From: Septoria linicola
Taxonomy: Eukaryota; Ascomycota; Dothideomycetes; Mycosphaerellales; Mycosphaerellaceae
Assembly: GCA_024114885.1 (NCBI GenBank)
Contig: CP099420.1
Span: 1,054,001-1,118,000 of the forward strand
Reading direction: 5' to 3'
Length of the DNA stretch: 64,000 bases
Shown: positions 48,069 through 57,006 of the stretch, piece after piece
How the letters are laid out: every line of letters begins with the position of its first letter
How positions within the stretch are numbered: the stretch's first letter is position 1
Notes under the pieces: generated by a model
Told to the model about the DNA's origin: nothing
Database searches by the model: none
The model's input: only the letters and a program-made list of their open reading frames with translations
Made by a program: the position numbers and the translations under genes

Positions 48069-48723
48069 CTTTGAGTTTCAACGAGAATATCTGGACGATG
48101 TTACCAGTTCAGGGCCAGCCTGAACCTGAGGAGATACTGCAGTCGTGCTGGAATGGACCTCTGTACGCCTTCTCCTGCTCACGCGTTGCCCAATCGACTC
48201 CTGCGTAGTGGGACGCTTGAGCCTTGTGCCCATCAAGTCGAGATGCCTATCTGTCTGTCAAGTGAGACAATATGGAGATGATGTTGAGCGTGTACGATGC
48301 GGAGAACAACAAGGCTGAGCTACGCTCGTAGTCTGAGGCACAGTGGAGATGATGCCACTGGACATCCAGTATACAGGTGCAGTTGCAGTCTTGAGTGTGG
48401 TTGCATCGCGCATAGGTGCGTGATTATGTCCCCAAGCGAAGGAGAACTGTCTTTGGGCGTAGGTGTGTGGCGAAGGAAGTAGCAAGGCAAAGCTGAGGTG
48501 TTTGGAAGCTGTAAAGCAGGGTCTCTCGGCTTCTGCCGAAGACTTCGGCGGGCATCGTGGCGCGAATTAAGTGTGATTCGCGACCTATTGATATCGCTGG
48601 CCGATCCTCTACAATTTGTTGCTGGACACACCGAGCTCACTGCGAAGTAAATGGCTGGAGGATGCCTTGTAAGTCTGTGCAGAGTTCTATCCTTCTACGA
48701 CCCCTGCCTCACCTTCCAAACCT
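48069..48723. other. Intergenic; probable 5' exon and promoter of HET gene 2
   Basis: About 650 bases between HET gene 2 and the 3' end of the GH42 gene. The missing first exon of HET gene 2 should be here, but no candidate ATG exon was convincing. Confidence 0.4.
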
Positions 48724-50949
48724 TCACCCCAGCGCCCTCAACCCCACTCCCCCCTCACCAACAACAACATCCCCATCCACCTTGGGCGCCTCCTGCTTTT
48801 CCCAACCATAGTTGAAGGCCCACAACAGATCACCTCTCCTCGCAAACCTCAGTGTCGCACCCAAATCATTCTCTTTCCCAGCATCTCTTCCGAGCAGATC
48901 CTTCACACCTGCCTTCTTCGCCACCTTACCTAGGTAGGAGATCAGGAACTCGACTGGAGGGTTGAAGCCCAAATAGTGCAAATTGTTCTGCGCGCAAGCA
49001 GCAGGAGAATCAGCAGGGCGGTGGCGAGAAGTATATGTCACTGTGGCGTTAGATGAAGAGTTGGAGCGAGAGCAGGTGAGCCATTCTTCCCAGCTGGAGA
49101 TGTTGTATGTGTCGCCTGAGTACGAGACGCCGCTTTGGGCGTATGTGGGTGGTGTTTCGATGCGAGTGACACGCATTGGTAGCTTCTCTTTGAGTATTTT
49201 AGAGCCGGCAGGATTGAGTCCTGGTACGTAGGCGAAATCTTTTGTTCGACTACCGGTGTGGGGTCCGAAGATGACTGAGCCATTACTAGATGTAAACTCG
49301 GCGAGTGACTTCTCGAAAGCATCTGGTATAATTGGCAGCGAGGGGACTATGACCAATTTGTATCCTGTCAGGCTTTGATCAGGTGAGATGATGTCGACAC
49401 TCAAGCCCAGTCTGCGCAGAGCAGAGTAGAAGGTATAGAACAAAGTCGTGTAAGTCAGAGTCGTGTCAGTGTACCCAGCGTCCTTGACAGACCATGACCC
49501 GCTGTACGGCTCAATGGCCCAGACCCAGTGCGAAGGGTAGTCGAACACAAGCGCGACATCAGCCTGCTGCTCTCCGGCTCCTGTAGACAAGTCCTGAGAA
49601 GAGTTGAGAAGTCTTGGTAGATCCTTTTGTGCGAACGCCTGTGACTCAAGATAACCTTGATCTTCCGTATTGTCAGAGACAAATAGGCCTGACAGAGTCT
49701 GCTCCTGTGCATACGGGACCTGTCTCCAGCGGAAGTAGTTGACCAAGTCACCACTTGCAGCAAAGGTCTCATGAGTCCAAAGACGAACCATGCCCTCAAG
49801 TGGCGAGACGCGGTACTGGTTCCAGTTTAAAACTCCAGGTTGCATCTCCATAACGCCAAACGGACCATGGTTTTTGCCGTAAGCCTCACCTGAAACGCCA
49901 CGATACAAGGCATGTTGGAGAGCTTGAAGATCAGGAACGCCAGTACGAAGGTAGTCAAACATCTGTTGATCGGAGAGCGGAACAGCTCCTGTCCCAGCAA
50001 GTGGATACTCGTCGAAGGTGGAGATGTCGATGCCCACTTCACGCACAAACTTGTGGTGATCGAAATCGGTAAAAAACACCATGAAGTTATGTGTGATGGC
50101 ATGAGTTGGTGCATACTTGCGGATAATGTCTGTCTGCTCCTTGGCGAATTCCACGACCATGTCGGAGCTGAATGTGTACCAGTCCAGTGTGTGAGCCTCG
50201 TTGTTCGTGTAGACTTCCAAGAAGGGCGGCTCGACTGCATCGAACGAAGCATACTGAGAAGACCAGAAGACACGGCCCTGTGCCTCGTTCATGTTCTCGA
50301 TTGTGGTGTACTTGTCCTGTAGCCATGTTCGGAAGCGAGTCTTGGCATCTTTGTCGTAGCTGCGCACAGTATCATGGCAGCCAAACTCGTTGTCAAGCTG
50401 CCACCCAACGACGCCGGAGTGGTTCCCGTAGCGTTGGGCAAGCTTTATTGTGATCAATTGGCTTTGCTCGCGATAGTCGAATGACGAGAAGCTGTAGTGC
50501 CTCCTCGAGCCAAAGAGCAAGGTAGTGTTCGTGCGATCCACGAAGTTGACATCGTACTTCTCGGTCAGCCAATTGGGTGGTGCAGCAGTGGGGGTGCCCA
50601 CAATAGCCCTGAGGCCATGCTTCTCTACCAGCTCCAAAGTCTTGTCCAGCAGTGTGAAGTTGTACTGTCCTTCCTCAGGCTCTAGTACAGACCAGTCGAA
50701 TTCATTGACACGAACAAATGATATGTTGCTCGCTGCCATGCGGGCCAGATCCGATTCCCACATCCATTCGGGCCATTGTGAGGGATAATAGTCTACGGCA
50801 AGATGCAGTCCGGCAGGCCATCGACTTTGTTCAAGCAGACCAGAGGAGTTTGATACAGCTTGCACTTCTCTTGCATCGTTGCGAAGCAATGAGCCTGCAG
50901 CGGCAGTTTGCCATACCAAGGCGACGAGAGTCGTTGAGCTTGCACGCAT
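48724..50949 (-). CDS. Secreted beta-galactosidase, glycoside hydrolase family 42
   Basis: 741 residues, one exon. An N-terminal signal peptide of about 18 residues is followed by the GH42 barrel beginning HLAVDYYPSQWPEWMW (49-64). The acid/base Glu is E188 in GWQLDNEFGC and the nucleophile E368 in GVMEMQPG, both with family-typical surroundings. A trimerisation-like domain (about 455-600, VALVFDYPS...SVDIISP) and a C-terminal beta domain follow. It should release beta-galactosyl residues from plant or microbial galactans outside the cell. There are several N-glycosylation sites (NFT, NHS, NSS). GH42 is far commoner in bacteria, and lack of introns would fit an ancient transfer; that needs a tree. 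Confidence 0.9.
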   Translation of the reverse strand: MRASSTTLVALVWQTAAAGSLLRNDAREVQAVSNSSGLLEQSRWPAGLHLAVDYYPSQWPEWMWESDLARMAASNISFVRVNEFDWSVLEPEEGQYNFTLLDKTLELVEKHGLRAIVGTPTAAPPNWLTEKYDVNFVDRTNTTLLFGSRRHYSFSSFDYREQSQLITIKLAQRYGNHSGVVGWQLDNEFGCHDTVRSYDKDAKTRFRTWLQDKYTTIENMNEAQGRVFWSSQYASFDAVEPPFLEVYTNNEAHTLDWYTFSSDMVVEFAKEQTDIIRKYAPTHAITHNFMVFFTDFDHHKFVREVGIDISTFDEYPLAGTGAVPLSDQQMFDYLRTGVPDLQALQHALYRGVSGEAYGKNHGPFGVMEMQPGVLNWNQYRVSPLEGMVRLWTHETFAASGDLVNYFRWRQVPYAQEQTLSGLFVSDNTEDQGYLESQAFAQKDLPRLLNSSQDLSTGAGEQQADVALVFDYPSHWVWAIEPYSGSWSVKDAGYTDTTLTYTTLFYTFYSALRRLGLSVDIISPDQSLTGYKLVIVPSLPIIPDAFEKSLAEFTSSNGSVIFGPHTGSRTKDFAYVPGLNPAGSKILKEKLPMRVTRIETPPTYAQSGVSYSGDTYNISSWEEWLTCSRSNSSSNATVTYTSRHRPADSPAACAQNNLHYLGFNPPVEFLISYLGKVAKKAGVKDLLGRDAGKENDLGATLRFARRGDLLWAFNYGWEKQEAPKVDGDVVVGEGGVGLRALG

Positions 50950-51477
50950 AATGTTGTGTAGTCAGCGACGTTTGTAGACTGCTTCTAGCGGGAAGCATTT
51001 ATACGCAAACACTGATCCACTGAAGCTCCACCTTGACTGACGTGATGATCATTGAGGTTGCATTTTGCAGTTGTACTAAGACCACTGTAGGCTCGGCTAT
51101 TCGGGAGTATTGGCACCGGACATGGGGTGGGATCCACAGAAATCTGGGGTTTGGAGCTGGCAGTTCTTCGGTCAGTGGTATACAGCCTGAGTGTGTTGCA
51201 ATGTCGCCGCATGTCAATGCCGATCGGCATCGACCTTGCAAAGATGGCATGCAGGAAGCAGGTGGATGCGCGAATGGTCCTTTATCCTCAGGTCTACCAA
51301 GCTGTAGCTCGCTATGAGTGATCGGGAACGTAGACAAGCAGTGGACACAGCCCATGGGGGGGGGGAACCGAAGTCTCTTCAAGCTCATCGATAGACGCGA
51401 CTTTGATCGCCCGTTGTTGCGAGTGCTCAGTCTCGTAGTCAACTTCTTGTGGCGACACATTCCCACCTCACTCAGAC
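50950..51477. other. Intergenic; promoter of the GH42 gene
   Basis: About 530 bases between the GH42 start and the SURF1 stop. Contains a run of ten G at about 51,357. No gene supported. Confidence 0.5.
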
Positions 51478-52512
51478 CTAGCCATTCCTTCTGACAGCTC
51501 TTCCCGCACCTCTTGCACCACCACCGGGTCTCTTCTTGATGACCATCCACATCATGATGCTCGTAGCCAGACTGAGTGAGTACCAGGTGAAGATGTACTG
51601 CGTGTGGTTGTTCCTCAAGTTCACTTCCGCTGGTCGTCCAATCGGGATGCCCTTCTCTTGCCTCCTGTAGGTCTCCAACAAATCACTGTTCATCGTCTCC
51701 TCGATCCACACAGCCTGACTGTTGCTCCACTCTGCCATTTCCTTGACATCGGGAAAGTGCCAGATGCCGGACTCGGGAGCATTGTCGGGGGTGAACATGT
51801 TCTTTTTCCACGGCTCTCGCAATAGTCCTTGCACAAATACTTCTCCCTTGGGCAAGGCTTCCTCATTCAGTCTCCGACTCTGATGTGCCTTGTCCTTGGG
51901 CACCCAGCCTCTGCAGACTAAAATGGTGCTTCCTTCGCCCTCGTCCTCTCTCACCAGCGGAGTGATGACCAGATAGCCGTCTTCTCCGTCCAGCAGTCTC
52001 GGCCCGATCAACATCTCGCGCGAGTGATCAAACTTGCCTCGCGCGTAGACTCTGCGGTAGTCGAAGTCCTTGATGGCGTCGGGATCGATTCGTGGTGGAA
52101 GTGGCAGCGGATCTCGGATCAGACGATCTTCAAATCGGGCGATCAAGTCGGTCTTCCATGTCAAGCGCTGCACTTGCCAGCAGCCGAGCACAAACGCGGT
52201 GACGGGGATGGTGGCGAGGAAGGCGAGACCCCAGTAGTTGTGTTTTCTGCCCGCGCGGACGAGAACGGGCGGCGTGTCTGCCAGCCCGACAAAGTTGGGG
52301 TCATCGCCAGGCTGATCGTGTTCTCTCGTGGATTGATGTCGTTGTTGACTTCGTTGTCGGGCGGAGCGGAGGAGCTGTGAGGGAGACGGCGGTGTCTGTT
52401 GGCGGCGGTGGTGGTGGTGCAGACATCGCGTGCAGATCCATTGGCGCGGCGGGGGGGCCTGGGCCTTTGCAGCACCACTCAAGCTGCGCCAGAGAAGTCG
52501 TGATCGATCCAT
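51478..52512 (-). CDS. SURF1/Shy1 cytochrome c oxidase assembly protein
   Basis: 344 residues if started at Met 52,512, which gives an Arg-rich mitochondrial leader (MDRSRLLWRSLSGAAKA). The frame is open upstream to 52,581 with another Met, less leader-like. Family features: a first membrane helix YWGLAFLATIPVTAFVLGCWQVQRL followed by WKTDLI, FDYRRVYARGKFDHSREMLIGPR, then GYLVITPLV and LVCRGWVPK, and a C-terminal membrane helix in YIFTWYSLSLATSIMMWMVI. SURF1 sits in the inner membrane and helps haem insertion into Cox1 of complex IV. An insertion rich in His, Gln and Arg follows the leader. The C-terminal tail is Gly/Arg-rich. Confidence 0.93.
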   Translation of the reverse strand: MDRSRLLWRSLSGAAKAQAPPPRQWICTRCLHHHHRRQQTPPSPSQLLRSARQRSQQRHQSTREHDQPGDDPNFVGLADTPPVLVRAGRKHNYWGLAFLATIPVTAFVLGCWQVQRLTWKTDLIARFEDRLIRDPLPLPPRIDPDAIKDFDYRRVYARGKFDHSREMLIGPRLLDGEDGYLVITPLVREDEGEGSTILVCRGWVPKDKAHQSRRLNEEALPKGEVFVQGLLREPWKKNMFTPDNAPESGIWHFPDVKEMAEWSNSQAVWIEETMNSDLLETYRRQEKGIPIGRPAEVNLRNNHTQYIFTWYSLSLATSIMMWMVIKKRPGGGARGAGRAVRRNG

Positions 52513-52719
52513 TGTGGCAGGTGCAATGGAAGTCGCGAACTCGTGACGTCGGACCTTCTGCTTCTGCTCTGGGCTTGGCATTTCCGTCGCCTGACTTCAC
52601 TTCCACTCCCACTCCTTCCGCGTTACTGTTTCGAGCATGTCAGGCATATAGGCAGTCCGACGGGGGAGGCGGCATCAGATAAAGAGAGAGTCTCCTATGG
52701 CATTGCCCTTAGATCAAAC
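52513..52719. promoter_or_regulatory. Bidirectional promoter, SURF1 / tandem HTH gene 2
   Basis: 207 bases between divergent starts of a mitochondrial assembly gene and a predicted mitochondrial-leader HTH gene. No motif assigned. Confidence 0.45.
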
Positions 52720-53997
52720 ATGATCTCGAAGCTTTTGCCTAAGTCGGCCCTCTCTCAATCTCCAACACTCTGGCTCTACAGGAGACGATGGCTCACCACT
52801 GTCGCGTCGGAGGAAACCATTAACCCTCAAAAGCGGACTCATGGCTTGGACCTCCAGCTGCGAAAGGTCAGAGGGAGCAACGACAATGAGCCCCGAGCTG
52901 CACTACCAGAGCAGGGCTTCGATGGTTCACGGAAGAAGAAGATGCGACGATTCTTCGCGAATATGCCAAAGGCACGTCAACGCTTGCCATTGCTTCAATG
53001 CTAGATCGTAACGTGACCTCCATCAGAGCACGTAGATACCGTAATTGGCAATACCAAATACACGCTACAGGCGACCGAAATCGTGGTCGCCCATTCTTGG
53101 AGTTTGAGGACGCGATCTTCGTCGAATGTTTGGCACAAGGCTGCACAAAGAAGGCTGTCTCCGCTAAACTGGGCCGAGCCCGATCCTCCATCTCCACCAG
53201 ATTCCATGATGTAATACAGCACAAGCCAGGGATGGCATATCTCGCCGGTAATCGAGACGAAAGAATTTTTCAGCTAGCTTAACAAGACGAACATGACCAT
53301 TGAGAAACTCAACGACCTCATTATGCGACACGTGAGCGATGGAGTCCCATTGCAGCGCATGGCCGAGGAACTGGGGACTAGCTGGAGATTCGTTCACGAG
53401 TATTATCTTCGCCTGTGCCCTGACAAGCCTCGTGTGAATCTGAACCCATCTAAGCCCTTGACCGCGCCAGAGAAGCGGCTCGTACTAAAGCATTATGCAC
53501 ATGGTGTGCCCTTGACCAACGTAGCCGAAGAGCTAGGATGCTCGCTCGGCAGTCTGAGATATCGAATTAGAACAGAGCATGCGCTCAAGCACCTGACACG
53601 GCCTGTCCGGCCGTTCACGCCTTCGGAGGACGAGAAGCTCGAATCCTGTTGCGAGCAAGGCAGATCTTACGGACAAATTGCCACGATCCTCGGTCGACTG
53701 CCAAGCTCAGTTTACAAGCGTCAGCAGCTCTTGTGTAGGGCTCAATCACCGAAGACGAGCACGACTCGTCGATTTTGGACAAACGAAGAGACCGACACTG
53801 CGCTCCACCTGCACGACGCTAGTCATTTTTGTGCGTACATAGCTACCCATCTGAAGCGAGATGACCATACGGTAAGGAACAACCTTGCGAAGGCTTTCCG
53901 GAGACTTGGTCGAAGTCTGAATGAGCTGTTCGCCGAGCAGAAGTCGGGTCGACGCCTCAAGCTCGTCGGGGCAGTGAAGCTGAATGACGAGAAATGA
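52720..53997 (+). CDS. Tandem HTH/Myb-SANT-like protein 2, in three frames
   Basis: Paralogue of the 40,023-41,060 gene. Frame 1 from ATG 52,720 gives a basic leader (MISKLLPKSALSQSP...YRRRWLTTVAS) like a mitochondrial presequence. From 52,923 a second frame gives W-F-T-E-E-E-D and the first two HTH repeats, to a stop at 53,282. From 53,293 the first frame resumes with about four more repeats (VPLQRMAEELGTS, VPLTNVAEELGCS, RSYGQIATILGRLPSSV, FCAYIATHLKRDDHTV) to 53,997. I found no GT/AG pair that keeps frame at either switch. It is either two unusual introns, two frameshifts in a pseudogene, or separate genes. Function unknown; DNA binding is likely from the repeats. Confidence 0.55.
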
Positions 53998-54321
53998 CCT
54001 CGCGGCCAATCAGAACCACATAACAATCAAGCGCCTTCATGGTACATGGAGCTGATTCTGTTCGGTTGGCTCGCCAGACAACAGGCAGTGCTGTGTACAC
54101 AGCGTCACTGTGGCCTAGAATGGTAACTTCGCTCGATTGTAAGGGCATGACCAGCGACGTGAAAGCACTCGCGCCAGCAGATTCTGTGATCTTTGGCATT
54201 CCACCTGCACCTACCTGAGTTCGCATAAATGTCAAAGGATCTGGACCTTTTGAGAGCAGATCACCATCTAACCGCATCTGGCCCAGTGTGCGGCACAGAA
54301 CTGTAAGGCGCATACCTCGCT

Positions 54322-55059
54322 ATGTGCATTGCACGTACCATCAGGCATAATCCACGCGCGAACCTATATTCTTCCGTCGGCCTCCATTGTACAGATAAAG
54401 CGAAAGGTGTGCAAATGGCGGATTCTCTTCTCGTCGGCGACCCGCGCAGTCCTCGCACGCCCAATTTATCGACCAGACACAATCTTGCAGACAAGATCGA
54501 GCGCTGCATGCAAGACGACGGACACGATAAGTGGGGCTTTGTCATATACCGATGCTCGTCTGCGGATCAAGCAAAATGTGAGACCTTTTGGTCAAGGTAT
54601 TGCACGGCGATACGACACAGACTGGAGCGGCATGGTGATCTTGACTTCTTTGAGAGCCTGGACATTACTGTCGTCGAAGACCCGGTGAACCTGGATCGTG
54701 CAAGTACTGCTGTGGTCAGAGAACGAGAATGGAGTGCCAAAGACGACACGAGTGAGTGGGTCAAATGCCAAAGACTGCGATTTTGCATTCAAGTCGATGA
54801 TGCGAGCCTGGACTCTGTGGTTACCGCACCAACCACACCGAAGGAATACCCCGATGGATTTGTCAACTTGATCTGGAAGCGATGGTTACCAGAAGACGAA
54901 GACGACGACTGTTGGGAGCCACTCGAAGGTGCGAGATGCAAGGATGTTGGCTGGATGCGCGTGGCGCTGAGGTTCATCGTCAGCATGTACTGTCACATGC
55001 GAGATGAGTTCGCCTGGGACTCTGAATACAAAAGACCGCCGGAGGTGGCTATTCACTGA
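54322..55059 (+). CDS. Conserved fungal protein of unknown function
   Basis: 245 residues, or 214 if started at the internal Met in VQMADSLL. Residues from about 70 read WGFVIYRCSSADQAKCETFW, then FESLDITVVEDPVNLDRASTAVVREREW and a C-terminal WKRWLPEDEDDDCWEPLEG...GWMRVALRFIVSMY. This order (WGF-IYR, a charged helix, a middle VxED block, W near the end) is a pattern I associate with an unnamed ascomycete protein family often present in many copies. No enzyme motif, signal peptide or membrane segment is visible. Probably soluble. Confidence 0.6.
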   Translation: MCIARTIRHNPRANLYSSVGLHCTDKAKGVQMADSLLVGDPRSPRTPNLSTRHNLADKIERCMQDDGHDKWGFVIYRCSSADQAKCETFWSRYCTAIRHRLERHGDLDFFESLDITVVEDPVNLDRASTAVVREREWSAKDDTSEWVKCQRLRFCIQVDDASLDSVVTAPTTPKEYPDGFVNLIWKRWLPEDEDDDCWEPLEGARCKDVGWMRVALRFIVSMYCHMRDEFAWDSEYKRPPEVAIH

Positions 55060-56016
55060 ATATGTTGTCAACTCAAGGAGCTGCAAAGACTGGTAGTGGA
55101 AGAAGTTACGAGTGATGATAGCTTCTGAGCCATGGAGAGTCATCTTGGCAGCGCACTTATATTCCCGGCTTGCACACCGCCTTTGACATCGACTTTCTAT
55201 TCCTCTCGCGTCTTTCCATAGCGATGCTTCTGCACAGCCTCACCCACTGTGCAATTTATTTGCCGTGAGAAGATAGCTCAGGGCTCATTCATGATGCTAC
55301 GCAGCCGAGCTGGTCGCGCGCATTGTGAATGTCCCTAAGCTCGAGAGACGGATAGGAGGGAGTGAGAACAAAGCTCAGAGTGTAGTATCGTGACAAAGGC
55401 TGATGATGAGACCATTGCGTTCAGAACCATCAACACTTCCGAGCTTGGTAACTTGCTCGAGGTGCTGATCTGTTCTAGAATGCAAATACCGAGGCACAAC
55501 AAGATACTCACAAAGAAGCTCAATAACCAGACACCATAGACCAAAGTCAAGGAAGTCAATCTACTGTTCCTCCGTCGGTCTATCACGCCGCGATGTACAC
55601 CAGAAGTATCTCCCACACCCAAAGCAAAACAGCACCTTTCCCCGTATAGTGCCAACCTTATGGAATCCACCAATAGCGGCCAAGCTTTCCCAATTGGGAA
55701 GGAGGAGGCCTGCATGGTCTAGTCAAGCTACTCTCTATGAAACGCATGCGGTTGGTTCGCATGTTTCATGGAGTCGACCTCGTGATCGCCACGCATGCGT
55801 CGCTTGAGGGAAGAATGTAGATCAGCCTCGTATACAGAGCGTACTCCGCTCGCCACTTACCACACCAGCACGCATGCGGATCACCATCAGGCTATACCGT
55901 GTATATTGCGGAGGTGGAGGTCCACTGTAAGTAGTATATGAGCATACATATACCACGATCTCTCTCTCAAAACTCCAGCTGAAGACTCTCCTTCTGCCAT
56001 CACCAAAAAAAAAACC
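55060..56016. other. Intergenic; GH12 promoter, weak minus-strand frame
   Basis: About 960 bases. A minus-strand frame at 55,715-55,335 (126 codons) contains one hydrophobic segment (VWLLSFFVSILLCLGICIL) but no other support, so I do not call it a gene. The last 120 bases before the GH12 start hold several TATA-like stretches (TATACATATACC region near 55,940). Confidence 0.4.
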
Positions 56017-56944
56017 ATGTTCAAATCCGCCCTCTTCCTCGCAACCCTCTTCACATCCTCCCTCGCCTCCCCAACCAAGACTCTCTCTCCGCGTGCAGAC
56101 CTCTGCGGACAATGGGATAGCGTGACGACGGGCACCTACGCCGTCTACAACAACCTCTGGGGCATCGCCGGATCCACAGGATCGCAATGCTTCGGCGTTG
56201 ACAGCGTCAGCGGGACGACTGTCAAATGGCACGCCACGTAAGCCTCCCTCCTATCCTCTCCTCTCCCACTCCCTCTTCCTTCATGCCATTTACTGAGGTA
56301 TATATATAGATGGTCCTGGACCCCCGGCACCGGCGGCGTAAAAACCTACCCCAACGCCGTCGTCAAATACACGCCCAACAAACTCTCCACGCTCAAAACG
56401 ATGAAGTCGAGTTGGAGCTGGAGTTACTCTGGCGGAGGCAGCGGAATGGTGGCCAACGTCGCTTATGATCTGTTTACGTCGTCCTCTGCTACAGGATCGT
56501 ACGAGTATGAGATTATGGTGTGGTTGGCGGCGTATGGAGGCGCGGGACCGATAAGTGCGAGTTATGTAAGTCATGACCCTCCTCCTCCTCCTCCTCCGCT
56601 ATCTCCCTGATTCGGCTTCATCTCGATCGCGAATCACTGACTTGTGATGTTTTCAGGACTCCTCCGGCAAACCAGTCCCCATCGCCACCGTTACTCTCGC
56701 TGGCAAGAGCTGGAAACTGTACAAAGGCTCCAATGGCGTGAATGTCGTCTTCTCCTTCTTGCCAGCGAATGGCGCTACGATCGATAGTTTCAGCGGCGAT
56801 ATGGTGGAGTTTGTCAAGTATTTGACTGCGAACCAGGGACTGCCGTCGTCGCAGTATTTCATTAGTGCGGGCGCGGGGACAGAGCCTACGTCGGGGAGTG
56901 GTGCGAAGTTTACGGTGTCGGCGTATAGTCTTGTGATCACGTAG
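56017..56944 (+). CDS. Secreted endoglucanase/xyloglucanase, glycoside hydrolase family 12
   Basis: Three exons (56,017-56,237, 56,310-56,565, 56,657-56,944) with 72- and 91-base introns, coding 254 residues. Signal peptide of about 17 residues (MFKSALFLATLFTSSLA). The GH12 jelly roll shows LCGQWD (29-34), the nucleophile E141 in YEYEIMVWLA and the acid/base E235 in SAGAGTEP, with the aromatic substrate-binding stretches WSWTPG and SSWSWSYSG. Length fits the family. It hydrolyses beta-1,4-glucan or xyloglucan of plant cell walls outside the cell. No cellulose-binding module. With GH42 it points to growth on plant material. Confidence 0.92.
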
Positions 56945-57006
56945 CGGACGGGAAGTATGCTGTTACAGCTGGGACTTTAGTATTCTCGAGAGGAAGTCGT
57001 TCGATT

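Noticed and set aside
55335..55715. 126-codon minus-strand frame with one hydrophobic stretch
   Set aside because: No homology signal, no promoter or partner, and length within chance expectation for this base composition.
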